Shown: positions 1 through 8,487, counted from the stretch's first letter. The stretch: 18,950 bases of DNA from Rhodocyclaceae bacterium (GCA_025361105.1 JANYAW010000379.1:1-18950), one strand, 5' to 3'. Notes: generated by a model not told the origin, from the letters alone. Translations and numbers: made by a program.

Positions 1-1576
1 TCGACAAGAGATTATTGACGACCCAATACAGCACCAGACCGGCCGGAAAAAACAGGAACATTCCGGTAAATACTATCGGCATCATCCACATGATTTTGGC
101 CTGAATGGGATCCGCCGGTGCGGGATTTAATCGGGTTTGCACCAACATGGTTACGCCCATGATAAGCGGTAGAACATAGAACGGATCTTTCACTGACAAG
201 TCAGTAATCCAGCCCAGCCAAGGCGCATTGCGCATTTCGACAGTACCGAGCAAAACCCAATACAAGGAAATGAACACTGGAATTTGCACCAGCACCGGCA
301 AGCATCCGCCTAGCGGATTCACTTTTTCCTTTTTGTACATCTCCATCATTTCTTGATTCAGGCGCTGCTTGTCGTCGCCAAATGTTTCCTTGAGTTTGGT
401 TAGTTTGGGCGTTAGCACACGCATCTTTGCCATCGACTTGTAACTCGCCGCGGACAGAGGGAAAAACGCCAGCTTAATCAAAACCGTCAAGGCAATAATC
501 GACCATCCCCAATTGCCGAGCACCAGATGAATTGCCGCCAACACCCAGAACAATGGCGCTGCGATGACTTTCAACACTCCATAGTCCACCACCACATCCA
601 GACCCGGCGCAATTTTCTCCAACTGACTCTGCAACTGTGGGCCAGCGTAAAGCGACACCGAACTTTTCCCATCTGCTGCCACCGGAACAATTACGCCTGC
701 CGAATACAAGCCATCAGCGACCTTGCGAATGTAAAACTCACGCTCTACGCCCGCTGCAGGCAACCAGGCAGAGACGAAATAGTGTTGCACCATTGCCAAC
801 CAACCATTATTGGCTTTCGTTGCAAATTTCGCTTTGCCTTTCGCGACGTCCGAAAAATCTACCTTTTGGTACTTATCGGCCTCGGTATAAACCGCTGGGC
901 CGGTGAAGGTAGAAACGCCCATCATCATTCCACCACCGGACCCTTCGGCCGGCTTACCGTCTCTAGTCATTTGATAATAGGCGTATCCACCAACCGGCAA
1001 GCCTTCATACCGAACTTCGATCTGATAGCTATTCCGGCGGAAAGTGTAAGTCTTTACTACGCCATCAGACCCCTTAGTATCAGGTGTTAATCGAATCACT
1101 AGCTCATCGCTTCCAGTTTTCAGCACCTGATCGCCCGCCGGGAAAAGCCAGACTGTTTTGTGATTTGGCAAGCCTTCGCCAAGCGCTCCGGACTGAGCCA
1201 GATAAACATGCTTTCCGGATTCCGAGAACAAGACGAAGCCTTTGGACTTGTCGTCCGTATCCGGATGTCCGGTCAGCTCCAGGTGAACCAAATCACCGCC
1301 CTGTGCCGATATTTCGGCGACAAACAAATCCGTCACAACCTTAAGATTTGGTGTTGCGCTCTTCGCGACTTCCCCTGCAACCGGTACAACTGCAGCACCA
1401 ATTGGTGTATTGGCCGGTGTAGGCAACGCGCCATTTACACTCTTGGCGCTTTCGGTGCCAGCGGAATGAGTCGCGACCGCCGCAGCTTGCGGCAAGGCTT
1501 GTTTTTGCCATGCGTCCCATAGCATCACTAAAGAAAAACTAAACACCAAAAGAAGAATCAGTCGTCGATTATCCAT
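1..1576 (-). CDS. yidC: Membrane protein insertase YidC (3' end outside window)
   Basis: YidC inserts and folds inner-membrane proteins, alone or with SecYEG. The reading frame starts at ATG 1576 (MDNRRLILLLV) and runs off the left edge after about 525 codons. Family members are about 550 residues long, so only the short basic tail is missing. Visible parts are an N-terminal membrane anchor, a large periplasmic beta domain with a GGGMMMG segment, then the conserved insertase core. In that core the cytoplasmic hairpin reads YKSMAKMR, followed by GDDKQRLNQEMM and KVNPLGGCLP. Arg386 (codon at 419-421) corresponds to the groove arginine known as R366 in E. coli. The tail of the visible part, FFPAGLVLYWVVNNLLS, is the last transmembrane segment. 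The gene starts 20 bp after yidD and is the last gene of the rpmH-rnpA-yidD-yidC run seen here. Identification is firm. Confidence 0.97.
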   Translation of the reverse strand, partial: MDNRRLILLLVFSFSLVMLWDAWQKQALPQAAAVATHSAGTESAKSVNGALPTPANTPIGAAVVPVAGEVAKSATPNLKVVTDLFVAEISAQGGDLVHLELTGHPDTDDKSKGFVLFSESGKHVYLAQSGALGEGLPNHKTVWLFPAGDQVLKTGSDELVIRLTPDTKGSDGVVKTYTFRRNSYQIEVRYEGLPVGGYAYYQMTRDGKPAEGSGGGMMMGVSTFTGPAVYTEADKYQKVDFSDVAKGKAKFATKANNGWLAMVQHYFVSAWLPAAGVEREFYIRKVADGLYSAGVIVPVAADGKSSVSLYAGPQLQSQLEKIAPGLDVVVDYGVLKVIAAPLFWVLAAIHLVLGNWGWSIIALTVLIKLAFFPLSAASYKSMAKMRVLTPKLTKLKETFGDDKQRLNQEMMEMYKKEKVNPLGGCLPVLVQIPVFISLYWVLLGTVEMRNAPWLGWITDLSVKDPFYVLPLIMGVTMLVQTRLNPAPADPIQAKIMWMMPIVFTGMFLFFPAGLVLYWVVNNLLS

Positions 1577-1596
1577 CGCTCTATCTATAAAAATTG

Positions 1597-1824
1597 TCAA
1601 GGAACAGGATCATAGCCGCCCGAATGCCAAGGATTGCAACGCAGCACACGCCGAATTGCCAACCAGCCACCACGAGTCAAGCCGTGGGCTTGTAAAGCTT
1701 CAATGGCGAAACTTGAGCAACTCGGTGAAAACCGGCATCTAGGGCCTAACCATGGGCTGATCGCATATTGGTATACACGAATCAGCATTACCACTGGCAA
1801 CGCCGTCAGTTTGGTGAAGCTCAT
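1597..1824 (-). CDS. yidD: Membrane protein insertion efficiency factor YidD
   Basis: A small YidD-family protein of 75 residues, thought to help membrane-protein insertion alongside YidC. The signature is intact: IRVYQYAISPWLGPRCRFSPSCSSF with the paired cysteines, then EALQAHGLTRGGWLAIRRVLRCNPW and a C-terminal GGYDPVP. The N-terminal segment is hydrophobic and may form an amphipathic membrane-associated helix. I chose ATG 1824, which overlaps the rnpA stop codon in a TGATG arrangement. A GTG one codon upstream (1827) is equally possible. The overlap points to translational coupling with rnpA. It lies between rnpA and yidC, its usual place. Confidence 0.95.
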   Translation of the reverse strand: MSFTKLTALPVVMLIRVYQYAISPWLGPRCRFSPSCSSFAIEALQAHGLTRGGWLAIRRVLRCNPWHSGGYDPVP

Positions 1825-2186
1825 CACGCGATCGCGCCAAACGGCTTACTCTCTTGGAGATTGATTACTCGTTTCAACAAAACTTCAATCTCGGCTCGGT
1901 ACTGCTTTTTTTGCAATACGCGATCAAGCTTTACTTCCTTGAGCGACCGCGTTAGTCGCAACACGAGGTCATATGGCGGAAGTCCCGCTGCTTGATGCCG
2001 AAACGCTTCTCTGGCTTGACGGCGAATCAAATTTCGCGTTACAGCCTGCTTAGCCAAGCGCTTCGGCAGCACCAAACCTAACCGCGCAATTCCGTTCGGT
2101 GAAATAGCCTGATGCAAGGAAAACATGTCTCCCCGCTTAGATAATCGCGACCCCAAAACGGCTGAAAATTCTCGCGCATTATGCAA
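1824..2186 (-). CDS. rnpA: Ribonuclease P protein component
   Basis: Protein subunit of RNase P, which helps the catalytic RNA bind and cleave 5' leaders of precursor tRNAs. The family RNR motif is seen as RNLIRRQAREAFR at about residues 51-63, preceded by ARLGLVLPKRLAKQAVT and followed by YDLVLRLTR. It sits directly downstream of rpmH and overlaps yidD. The start is uncertain. No ATG or GTG is available in frame, and the first usable codon is TTG at 2186. The residues just upstream in the same frame (GFTSLQRL) resemble the normal N-terminus of RnpA, so the true start may be a CTG at 2216, next to the rpmH stop. A weak start would lower RnpA output relative to the abundant ribosomal protein L34. 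Confidence 0.93.
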   Translation of the reverse strand: MHNAREFSAVLGSRLSKRGDMFSLHQAISPNGIARLGLVLPKRLAKQAVTRNLIRRQAREAFRHQAAGLPPYDLVLRLTRSLKEVKLDRVLQKKQYRAEIEVLLKRVINLQESKPFGAIA

Positions 2187-2212
2187 ACGTTGCAGCGAGG
2201 TAAAACCAGTGT

Positions 2213-2347
2213 TCAGACACTCAGGCGATGACGACCCTTGGCACGACGAGCACGAATAACAGCTCGTCCGCCACGAGTACGCATGCGCACAAGGAAGCCG
2301 TGAGTACGTTTGCGGCGTACCACGGAAGGTTGATAGGTGCGTTTCAT
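2213..2347 (-). CDS. rpmH: 50S ribosomal protein L34
   Basis: Ribosomal protein L34, 44 residues, highly basic. The sequence begins MKRTYQPSVVRRKRTHGFLVRM and ends GRHRLSV, essentially the family consensus over its full length. ATG 2347 is the right start because it begins the conserved MKRTYQPS; a longer reading frame reaching further upstream is not conserved. A GGGA motif lies six bases before the ATG. The gene is transcribed away from dnaA from the promoter at 2381-2409 and its stop codon is followed almost at once by rnpA. Confidence 0.97.
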   Translation of the reverse strand: MKRTYQPSVVRRKRTHGFLVRMRTRGGRAVIRARRAKGRHRLSV

Positions 2348-2380
2348 GGAAGTTCCCAAAGATGTAAAAGTAAACCTTGG

Positions 2381-2409
2381 ATTACAACGGTTTTGCTGCA
2401 TTTTGTCAA
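2381..2409 (-). promoter_or_regulatory. Sigma70-type promoter of rpmH-rnpA-yidD-yidC
   Basis: Read on the minus strand, a perfect -35 TTGACA (2404-2409) is followed after exactly 17 bases by TGTAAT (2381-2386), five of six matches to the -10 consensus. Transcription would start about 25 bases before the rpmH ATG. The position, spacing and strength fit the highly expressed L34 operon. Confidence 0.8.
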
Positions 2410-2444
2410 GCACTTAGCACCATGAAACGCTTCTTGCACATTGC

Positions 2445-2453
2445 TGTGGATAA
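2445..2453 (-). promoter_or_regulatory. Perfect DnaA box upstream of dnaA
   Basis: The 9-mer TGTGGATAA is the exact reverse complement of the consensus DnaA box TTATCCACA. It lies 137 bases before the dnaA ATG, beside a TAGAAT hexamer at 2470-2475 that could be the dnaA -10 element (no convincing -35 was found). Such boxes allow DnaA to repress its own gene and may contribute to the origin. Confidence 0.75.
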
Positions 2454-2589
2454 CTTTTTTCCAAACCGCTAGAATCACTCGCTCACCGCAAAAATTCACG
2501 TGTCTAGTGCCACTAAATGGCTCTTCGAGCTTGAATTCAATCGAAAAAACTACCTTAAGCCCAACTTCCAGCGCCATTTGCATCTTGTC

Positions 2590-3978
2590 ATGAATGATTT
2601 TTGGTCCGCCTGTCTGTTGCGTTTCGAGCAAGATCTGCCCGCACAGCAATTCAACACATGGGTTCGCACCCTTCGCCTTGAACCATGTCCAAGCCAAAAC
2701 CCCTTCAAATTTCTATTGGTTTCACCAAATCGTTGGGTAATGAATTGGGTTCGCGAACGCTGCCTTGCGCAAATTGAAGCAATAGGACTGGAGTATTTCG
2801 ACTCACCAATCACCATTGACCTTATGGTTGAAGTTAAAAGTGAAATTGAGCCGACAGACGATGCAACAGAAATTATCGTCCCGGCGAATATTTCGCAAAA
2901 CCTTTTCAAAAAACAGACGACGGCCAATCACAGCGGCAAAAGCTCCGACCAAACCTTTGAGAAAAGCCGCTTGAATCGCGAGTTTACTTTTGACAATTTG
3001 GTCACCGGTAGAGCCAATGATCTTGCGCGCGCGGCAGCGCAACAAGTTGCCCTCAACCCAGGTATTTCCTACAACCCATTATTTATTTATGGCGGTGTCG
3101 GACTGGGAAAAACTCATCTCATACACGCCATCGGAAACGCCATTTACGCAGAGTATCCGGACATAGAAATTCGCTACGTGCACGCAGAAGACTACTTCTC
3201 GGATGTGGTTAGAGCGTTTCAGCAAAAATCCTTTGATAAATTCAAACACTACTACCGATCACTTGATTTACTGCTTATCGACGACATTCAGTTTTTCAAT
3301 AAAAAAGAGCGAACGCAAGAAGAGTTTTTCTACGCATTCAATGCTTTGGTTGAGGCTAAAAAACAAATAATCATCACTTGCGATACCTACCCAAAAGATA
3401 TTCATGGTTTAGAAGATCGCCTAATCTCTCGTTTTGACTGGGGTCTCACCGTCGCCATCGAGCCACCAGAACTGGAAATGCGCGTCGCGATTCTTAAGAA
3501 AAAGGCGGGTGTTGAGCGAATAATATTGAGCGATGAAGTAGCATTCCTAATAGCAAAAAATTTGCGCTCAAATGTTCGTGAATTGGAAGGCGCGCTTAAC
3601 CGCGTAATGGCGTATGCACGCTTTCATGGGCGTGAAATTAGTTTGGAAGTTGCCAAAGAAGCACTACGCGATATTTTGGGTGCCACGAATCGACACATCA
3701 CCATGGAGCTGATCCAAAAAACTGTGGCTGACTACTATCGGATAAAAGTCTCGGAAATGTATTCAAAAACCCGCACCCGCGCCATTGCAAGACCACGACA
3801 AGTCGCGATGTGGTTGACCCGTGAGCTCACCGACCGCAGCCTGCCTGAAATTGGTGATGCATTCGGTCGCGATCACACCACTGTGTTACACGCGTGTCGG
3901 ACTGTCGGTGATTTACGTTTTAAGGACACAATTATCAATAACGACCTTCATGTCTTAATGCAAACAATACGTGAATAA
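2590..3978 (+). CDS. dnaA: Chromosomal replication initiator protein DnaA
   Basis: DnaA binds DnaA boxes at oriC, oligomerises with ATP, opens the duplex and loads the helicase. The protein has 462 residues, normal for the family. Domain I is at about 1-85 (FWSACLLRFEQDLPAQQFNTW), followed by a variable linker to about 130. The AAA+ domain carries Walker A GGVGLGKTH (168-176), Walker B LLLIDDIQF (227-235) and the arginine-finger region EDRLISRF (275-282). The C-terminal DNA-binding domain contains the signature DHTTVLHA (428-435). I chose ATG 2590 (MNDFWSAC) because it begins the conserved domain I; the frame is open upstream to a GTG at 2500, but those 30 residues are not DnaA-like. No strong ribosome binding site is visible. 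A DnaA box upstream suggests autoregulation. Confidence 0.98.
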   Translation: MNDFWSACLLRFEQDLPAQQFNTWVRTLRLEPCPSQNPFKFLLVSPNRWVMNWVRERCLAQIEAIGLEYFDSPITIDLMVEVKSEIEPTDDATEIIVPANISQNLFKKQTTANHSGKSSDQTFEKSRLNREFTFDNLVTGRANDLARAAAQQVALNPGISYNPLFIYGGVGLGKTHLIHAIGNAIYAEYPDIEIRYVHAEDYFSDVVRAFQQKSFDKFKHYYRSLDLLLIDDIQFFNKKERTQEEFFYAFNALVEAKKQIIITCDTYPKDIHGLEDRLISRFDWGLTVAIEPPELEMRVAILKKKAGVERIILSDEVAFLIAKNLRSNVRELEGALNRVMAYARFHGREISLEVAKEALRDILGATNRHITMELIQKTVADYYRIKVSEMYSKTRTRAIARPRQVAMWLTRELTDRSLPEIGDAFGRDHTTVLHACRTVGDLRFKDTIINNDLHVLMQTIRE

Positions 3979-4199
3979 ATCACACTAACAAGCTGTGGAT
4001 AGCCAAGCCGATTACACTGTTAATAACTCAACGAATATTTATTAAGCTTAGTAAAAATTTTACCTATCCACATCACTCCACAAACCAAACACCAATCTTT
4101 CCACCTACTACTCCACAAGCTAAGTTGTTCTAAACAAAACCTAAAACCATATTCTCCCCAGAAAACAACTCCCCTCATCATCATCAAGAGGTTTTATAT
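3979..4199. other. Candidate replication origin between dnaA and dnaN
   Basis: This 221-bp gap is AT-rich and holds DnaA boxes. TGTGGATAG at 3994-4002 and CTATCCACA at 4064-4072 each differ from the consensus by one base and face each other across an AT-rich stretch (about 4019-4063, with runs such as AATATTTATTAA) that could be the unwinding element. Two further TCCACA cores lie at 4077-4082 and 4112-4117. Together with the box upstream of dnaA and the diverging gene orientations, this supports an origin here. It also serves as the dnaN leader. Function is inferred from sequence only. Confidence 0.6.
4186..4191 (+). promoter_or_regulatory. Ribosome binding site of dnaN
   Basis: AAGAGG lies eight bases before the dnaN ATG and fixes that start. 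Confidence 0.7.
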
Positions 4200-5303
4200 A
4201 TGCTTTTATTTAAAGGTTCACGCGACCAACTACTCGCTCCATTGCAGTCAGTTTGTGGAATTGTCGAAAAACGACATACCTTACCTATTCTTTCCAACGT
4301 CCTTTTGGAAAAAAAAGGTGAAACCCTCACGCTTTTAGCGACCGACATTGAAGTGCAGATCACCACTAGCACCCAGACTAGCGGTGCTGACAAACAATCA
4401 TTAACTGTGGCAGCACGCAAACTTCAAGACATCCTCCGGTCTTTGCCTGAAGCGGCTGAGATTAGTTTGATGTTTGAGGATAAACGCTTGCAACTCAAAG
4501 CTGGCAAGAGTCGATTTAATTTACAAACCTTACCGGCGGATGACTTCCCGCGAATTGCAGCAGCGTCAGGGCAAACCACACAATTAATAATCACCCAAAG
4601 GCAAATGCGACGTTTGCTCGCTTATGTGCAATATGCAATGGCGCAGCAAGATATTCGTTATTACCTTAACGGTTTGCTGCTTGTGGCCAAAGGTAATGAT
4701 CTGATTGTGGTAGCTACTGATGGTCACCGGTTAGCATTTACCAGCGAAACATTATCAGAAAACCTCACCCCAATTGAAGTAATTCTTCCCCGCAAAACTA
4801 TCATCGAATTGTCACGCCAGCTCAGTGATACTGATGAACCACTCACTATTACACTCACCCCAACACAAGCGTCATTCGCATTTAGTAACATCGAGCTCAT
4901 CTCTAAATTAATCGACGGAAAATTTCCCGATTACGAACGTGTTATTCCGCAAAATCACACCAAATCTATCAAACTTAATCGCCAGCAACTACTTCAATCT
5001 TTGCAACGCGTGGCGATTTTGACTAACGAAAAGTTCCGTGGAGTGCGTTTGGTCTTGGGTTCCGACAGCCTGAAAATTCTTTCAACCAACTCCGAGCAAG
5101 AAGATGCACAAGAAGAAATTGAGATTAGTTATACCGGGGAAGCCCTTGATGTCGGATTTAATGTCACCTATTTGCTCGATATATTGAATAACGTGACCAC
5201 CGAAACCGTTGAGTTACGGTTGGCAGATTCAAATTCCAGCGCACTATTTCTACTTCCTGACAACGTAAACTTCAAATACGTCGTCATGCCAATGCGTATC
5301 TAA
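4200..5303 (+). CDS. dnaN: DNA polymerase III beta subunit (sliding clamp)
   Basis: DnaN forms the ring-shaped dimer that tethers DNA polymerase III to DNA. The protein is 367 residues, the usual length for three clamp domains. Recognisable segments are EKRHTLPILSNVLLE (about 22-36), LATDIEVQI, the FPRI and VATDGHRLAF segments, then FPDYERVIP, and the C-terminal VMPMRI that contributes to the partner-binding pocket. ATG 4200 is supported by AAGAGG eight bases upstream. It follows dnaA across the candidate origin and precedes gyrB by 35 bp, so dnaN and gyrB could be cotranscribed. Confidence 0.98.
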   Translation: MLLFKGSRDQLLAPLQSVCGIVEKRHTLPILSNVLLEKKGETLTLLATDIEVQITTSTQTSGADKQSLTVAARKLQDILRSLPEAAEISLMFEDKRLQLKAGKSRFNLQTLPADDFPRIAAASGQTTQLIITQRQMRRLLAYVQYAMAQQDIRYYLNGLLLVAKGNDLIVVATDGHRLAFTSETLSENLTPIEVILPRKTIIELSRQLSDTDEPLTITLTPTQASFAFSNIELISKLIDGKFPDYERVIPQNHTKSIKLNRQQLLQSLQRVAILTNEKFRGVRLVLGSDSLKILSTNSEQEDAQEEIEISYTGEALDVGFNVTYLLDILNNVTTETVELRLADSNSSALFLLPDNVNFKYVVMPMRI

Positions 5304-5338
5304 ATCGTAGTTTTTGCTTCATATTGAAATGGAATTTT

Positions 5339-7801
5339 ATGGCTGTTAGTGACGCACCTAATGACTACGATGAATCAAGTATTCAACAATTAGAAGGACT
5401 TGAAGCGGTTAGAAAACGACCTGGTATGTATATCGGCGACACGTCCGATGGCACTGGTTTGCACCACATGGTATTTGAAGTGGTAGACAACGCAATCGAT
5501 GAAGCTTTAGCTGGTCATTGTGACGATATTGTTATCGTGATCCATACCGACAATTCAATTTCTGTCGCCGACAACGGGCGCGGTATCCCTACCGGTATTA
5601 AGTTTGACGACAAGCACGAACCAAAACGATCGGCCGCTGAGATTGTGATGTGCGTGCTTCACGCAGGCGGTAAGTTCAACCAAAACTCCTACAAAGTTTC
5701 TGGTGGATTGCATGGTGTTGGTGTCTCTTGCGTCAACGCACTCTCGCTTTGGCTGCGCCTCACTATTCGCCGCGACGGAAAAAAATACCTCCTTGAATTC
5801 AATCGCGGCCACGCCGTTGACCGTTTGATTGAAACTCAAAATGGTGTGGAAGTTTCACCGCTGCGCGTCACCGGAACAACCGAGAAACGTGGCACTGAAG
5901 TGCATTTCTTAGCCGACGAAGAAATTTTCGGTCTGGTGGAATTTCATTACGACATCATTGCCAAACGGCTGCGCGAACTTTCATTTCTCAACAACGGTGT
6001 CAAGATTCGGCTCACTGATCAACGCAACAACAAAGACGAAGACTTCGCTTTCTCGGGTGGTGTAAAAGGTTTTGTCGAATACATCAACCGAACCAAAACC
6101 GTGCTGCATCCGGTGATTTTTCATGCGGCCGGCGACGCTGACCAAAATGGTGTCACCATCACCGTTGAAGTCGCCATGCAATGGAACGATGCTTACACTG
6201 AACAAGTTTTGTGCTTTACCAACAATATTCCGCAGTCCGATGGCGGCACGCACCTGACTGGTTTGCGCGCGGCGATGACGCGAGTCATCAACAAATATAT
6301 CGATGAAAATGAGATCGCTAAAAAGGCCAAGGTAGAAATCACTGGCGATGATATGCGCGAAGGCTTGGCTTGCGTGTTGTCGGTAAAAATGCCCGATCCG
6401 AAATTCTCCTCACAAACCAAAATGAAACTGGTGTCCTCAGAAGCGAGGCCAGCGGTTGAGGAAGTCGTCGCACAGAAATTGGCAGATTTTCTACTCGAAC
6501 GCCCGCTTGATGCAAAGATTATCTGCGGCAAGATTGTTGAAGCGGCGCGCGCACGCGATGCCGCACGCAAAGCGCGTGAGATGACGCGGCGTAAGGGTGT
6601 GCTTGACGGTCTTGGCCTACCTGGCAAGCTCGCCGATTGCCAAGAAAAGGATCCGGCGTTGTGCGAGGTCTATATCGTCGAGGGTGATTCCGCTGGCGGC
6701 TCAGCCAAGCAAGGTCGCGATCGTAAATTTCAAGCCATTCTGCCCTTGCGCGGCAAGGTGCTCAACGTTGAAAAGGCACGCTACGAAAAACTACTGGCAT
6801 CGGAACAAATTGTGACCCTGGTCACCGCATTGGGTTGTGGCATCGGCACACAAGACTTCAACATTGAAAAGTTACGCTATCACCGCATCATCATCATGAC
6901 CGACGCGGACGTGGATGGCGCGCACATCCGCACGCTGTTACTGACGTTGTTGTATCGTCAAATGCCGCAACTGGTCGAGCGTGGACATGTCTATATCGCA
7001 CAGCCGCCGTTGTACAAAATCAAACATGGCAAGCACGAGACTTATATCAAGGACGATCACGAACTCAATCAACATTTACTGCGAATTGCACTCGAAGGCG
7101 CGCAGCTCGTGTCAGCGACTGGGTTAGTGCCGATTGAAGGTGATGCGCTTGGCGAGCTGGCCAAATCTTATTTGCTGGCCGAGGCCGTCATTCGTCGCGT
7201 TGGCGACTTTATTGATGCCGAAGTGCTGCAAGCCATGCTCTCACAAAATATTGAGGTCAGTCTTGCCGACGAGGCGGCAGCGCGTAACAGCGCCGCCGCC
7301 ATCAAATTACATCTGAATAACAGTGTTCAAATCCATGCCAAATTCGATTCAGTTCACGAATCATGGATGCTCGCCGTAGAGCGCCAACATCATGGAAATC
7401 TCCGTGTTGCGCGCTTGGACGAGGATTTTTTGCGCTCCGGTGATTACCAGCAAATTCGTCGCACGGCGCAGCTCATTGCCGGTGTGATTGGCGATGACGC
7501 AGTAATCCGTCGCGGCGAAAAATCGCTCGCGGTCAAGAGTTTTGCCGATGCGATCATGTGGTTGCTGGGTGAAGTGGATCGAGGCTTGTCAAAGCAACGC
7601 TACAAGGGTCTTGGCGAGATGAATCCCAGCCAGCTTTGGGAAACCACCATGGATCCAGCGGTACGTCGTTTGTTGCGGGTGCAGATTGAAGACGCGATTA
7701 CGGCAGATGAAATCTTCACCACTTTGATGGGTGATGATGTCGAACCACGTCGCGCTTTTATCGAGAGCAACGCGCTCTACGCCAAAAATATCGACATCTA
7801 A
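5339..7801 (+). CDS. gyrB: DNA gyrase subunit B
   Basis: GyrB is the ATPase subunit of gyrase, which introduces negative supercoils with GyrA. The protein is 820 residues, the long proteobacterial type. The GHKL ATPase domain shows EVVDNAIDE (47-55, with the Mg-binding Asn51), ADNGRG (77-82, Asp78) and GGLHGVGVS (122-130). The toprim domain shows EGDSAGGSAKQGRDRKFQ starting at Glu448, PLRGKVLNVEK, and DADVDG (522-527). The conserved QRYKGLGEMNP lies at 753-763 and the protein ends in YAKNIDI. The region around residues 560-730 is the extra insert typical of gram-negative GyrB. I chose ATG 5339 (MAVSDAPNDY); a TTG at 5324 in frame is an unlikely alternative. recF is absent between dnaN and gyrB. 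It converges on the next gene with a 19-bp gap and no obvious terminator. Confidence 0.98.
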   Translation: MAVSDAPNDYDESSIQQLEGLEAVRKRPGMYIGDTSDGTGLHHMVFEVVDNAIDEALAGHCDDIVIVIHTDNSISVADNGRGIPTGIKFDDKHEPKRSAAEIVMCVLHAGGKFNQNSYKVSGGLHGVGVSCVNALSLWLRLTIRRDGKKYLLEFNRGHAVDRLIETQNGVEVSPLRVTGTTEKRGTEVHFLADEEIFGLVEFHYDIIAKRLRELSFLNNGVKIRLTDQRNNKDEDFAFSGGVKGFVEYINRTKTVLHPVIFHAAGDADQNGVTITVEVAMQWNDAYTEQVLCFTNNIPQSDGGTHLTGLRAAMTRVINKYIDENEIAKKAKVEITGDDMREGLACVLSVKMPDPKFSSQTKMKLVSSEARPAVEEVVAQKLADFLLERPLDAKIICGKIVEAARARDAARKAREMTRRKGVLDGLGLPGKLADCQEKDPALCEVYIVEGDSAGGSAKQGRDRKFQAILPLRGKVLNVEKARYEKLLASEQIVTLVTALGCGIGTQDFNIEKLRYHRIIIMTDADVDGAHIRTLLLTLLYRQMPQLVERGHVYIAQPPLYKIKHGKHETYIKDDHELNQHLLRIALEGAQLVSATGLVPIEGDALGELAKSYLLAEAVIRRVGDFIDAEVLQAMLSQNIEVSLADEAAARNSAAAIKLHLNNSVQIHAKFDSVHESWMLAVERQHHGNLRVARLDEDFLRSGDYQQIRRTAQLIAGVIGDDAVIRRGEKSLAVKSFADAIMWLLGEVDRGLSKQRYKGLGEMNPSQLWETTMDPAVRRLLRVQIEDAITADEIFTTLMGDDVEPRRAFIESNALYAKNIDI

Positions 7802-7820
7802 GCGCAGGGGCGATGCAGGG

Positions 7821-8363
7821 CTAATGCAATAGCCTTTGCGCGCCCGTGGCGGTCGATTCCAGCACGGTTCCGCTATTGGTGACCACCTGGAGCTTCAATC
7901 CCCATTCGGCACCGATGGCGGCCTCCTGCAATAGGCGCGCGAGTACATGCACCAACTTCTCATCTAGTTCCAAATGCAGGCCTTGCCCTTCTTGCGGGAG
8001 CAAGGTCAGCGTTTGTGTATGGCCTTCTTTGGCATTGACAGAAATGCGTGCCAGTAAAATCGGTTGCTCGCCTAGCGGGAACTGCGATCCTTTTTGATAT
8101 TGACTACTGAAATTCGCAGCGCCGACCGCTTCACCATGCGCCATCTCGGCCAACACGCTCCGCGCTTGCGGATTGTCCGGTGCCTTGCGCGAATTAAAAG
8201 CGTCGGCAATTTTCATCAAAATTGGCCAGAGCAATTCAACGAAGCGGCGAGTCAGCCAAAAACGAAATTCCGCGTCATCGGTGGTACGCACGCGCAACAG
8301 CAGACGATCCTCCGCTGCATCGTAGCTGGCGCTAAATTGTTCAAGTTGATTTGGGTTACTCAT
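7821..8363 (-). CDS. Uncharacterised 180-aa protein
   Basis: I do not recognise this gene with a named family. It encodes 180 soluble, mildly acidic residues with no signal peptide or membrane segment. I chose ATG 8363 (MSNPNQLEQFSASYDAAEDRLLLRVRT); the frame continues upstream but without a coding look. An alternating beta-strand N-terminal part includes EFRFWLTRRFVELLWPIL (about 32-49), and the second half again looks beta-rich (LTLLPQEGQGLHLELDEKLVHVLARLLQEAA). It lies convergent to gyrB and divergent from yedI, as a single-gene unit. Good coding character and a solid start make it a real gene; function is unknown. Confidence 0.8.
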   Translation of the reverse strand: MSNPNQLEQFSASYDAAEDRLLLRVRTTDDAEFRFWLTRRFVELLWPILMKIADAFNSRKAPDNPQARSVLAEMAHGEAVGAANFSSQYQKGSQFPLGEQPILLARISVNAKEGHTQTLTLLPQEGQGLHLELDEKLVHVLARLLQEAAIGAEWGLKLQVVTNSGTVLESTATGAQRLLH

Positions 8364-8465
8364 GGTGAACTTCAGAACCTGACAATAAGTTTTCGTCGTT
8401 GGCATCCTACCGCAGTCAATGTGCACCGGAGATTATTGTCGCCACAAAAACTTCTGCTCGTCTGA

Positions 8466-8487
8466 CGGCGGGTTACCAGCACCAACT
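8466..8487 (+). repeat. Dispersed 22-bp repeat, intergenic copy upstream of yedI
   Basis: This 22-mer begins CGGCG, has six variable bases and ends CAGCACCAACT. It matches the copy in aroE (10094-10115) at 20 of 22 positions and the left arm of the coaE hairpin (16046-16067) at 17 of 22. Sequence just downstream (CTGGTGTCGCCCG, about 8492-8504) is a degenerate inverted copy, so the site can fold as an imperfect hairpin with ACCAG/CTGGT at the stem tip. It lies 55 bp before the yedI ATG. Confidence 0.65.

Noticed and set aside
1390..1412. CACCAATTGGTG palindrome in yidC resembling the repeat core
   Set aside because: The match stops at about ten bases, the CGGCG part is absent and the protein there is a normal variable YidC linker.
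527..1522. Long plus-strand open frames opposite yidC
   Set aside because: The minus strand encodes a complete, conserved YidC; these frames have no recognisable protein features.
2500..2589. Upstream GTG start for dnaA giving 30 extra residues
   Set aside because: DnaA family members begin at the equivalent of MNDFWSAC; the extension is not conserved in character and no ribosome binding site supports it.
5304..5338. Missing recF as a sign of deletion
   Set aside because: A dnaA-dnaN-gyrB order without recF is usual in Betaproteobacteria.
7802..7820. Terminator between gyrB and the 180-aa gene
   Set aside because: Only 19 bp are available and no stable stem with a T-run is visible.
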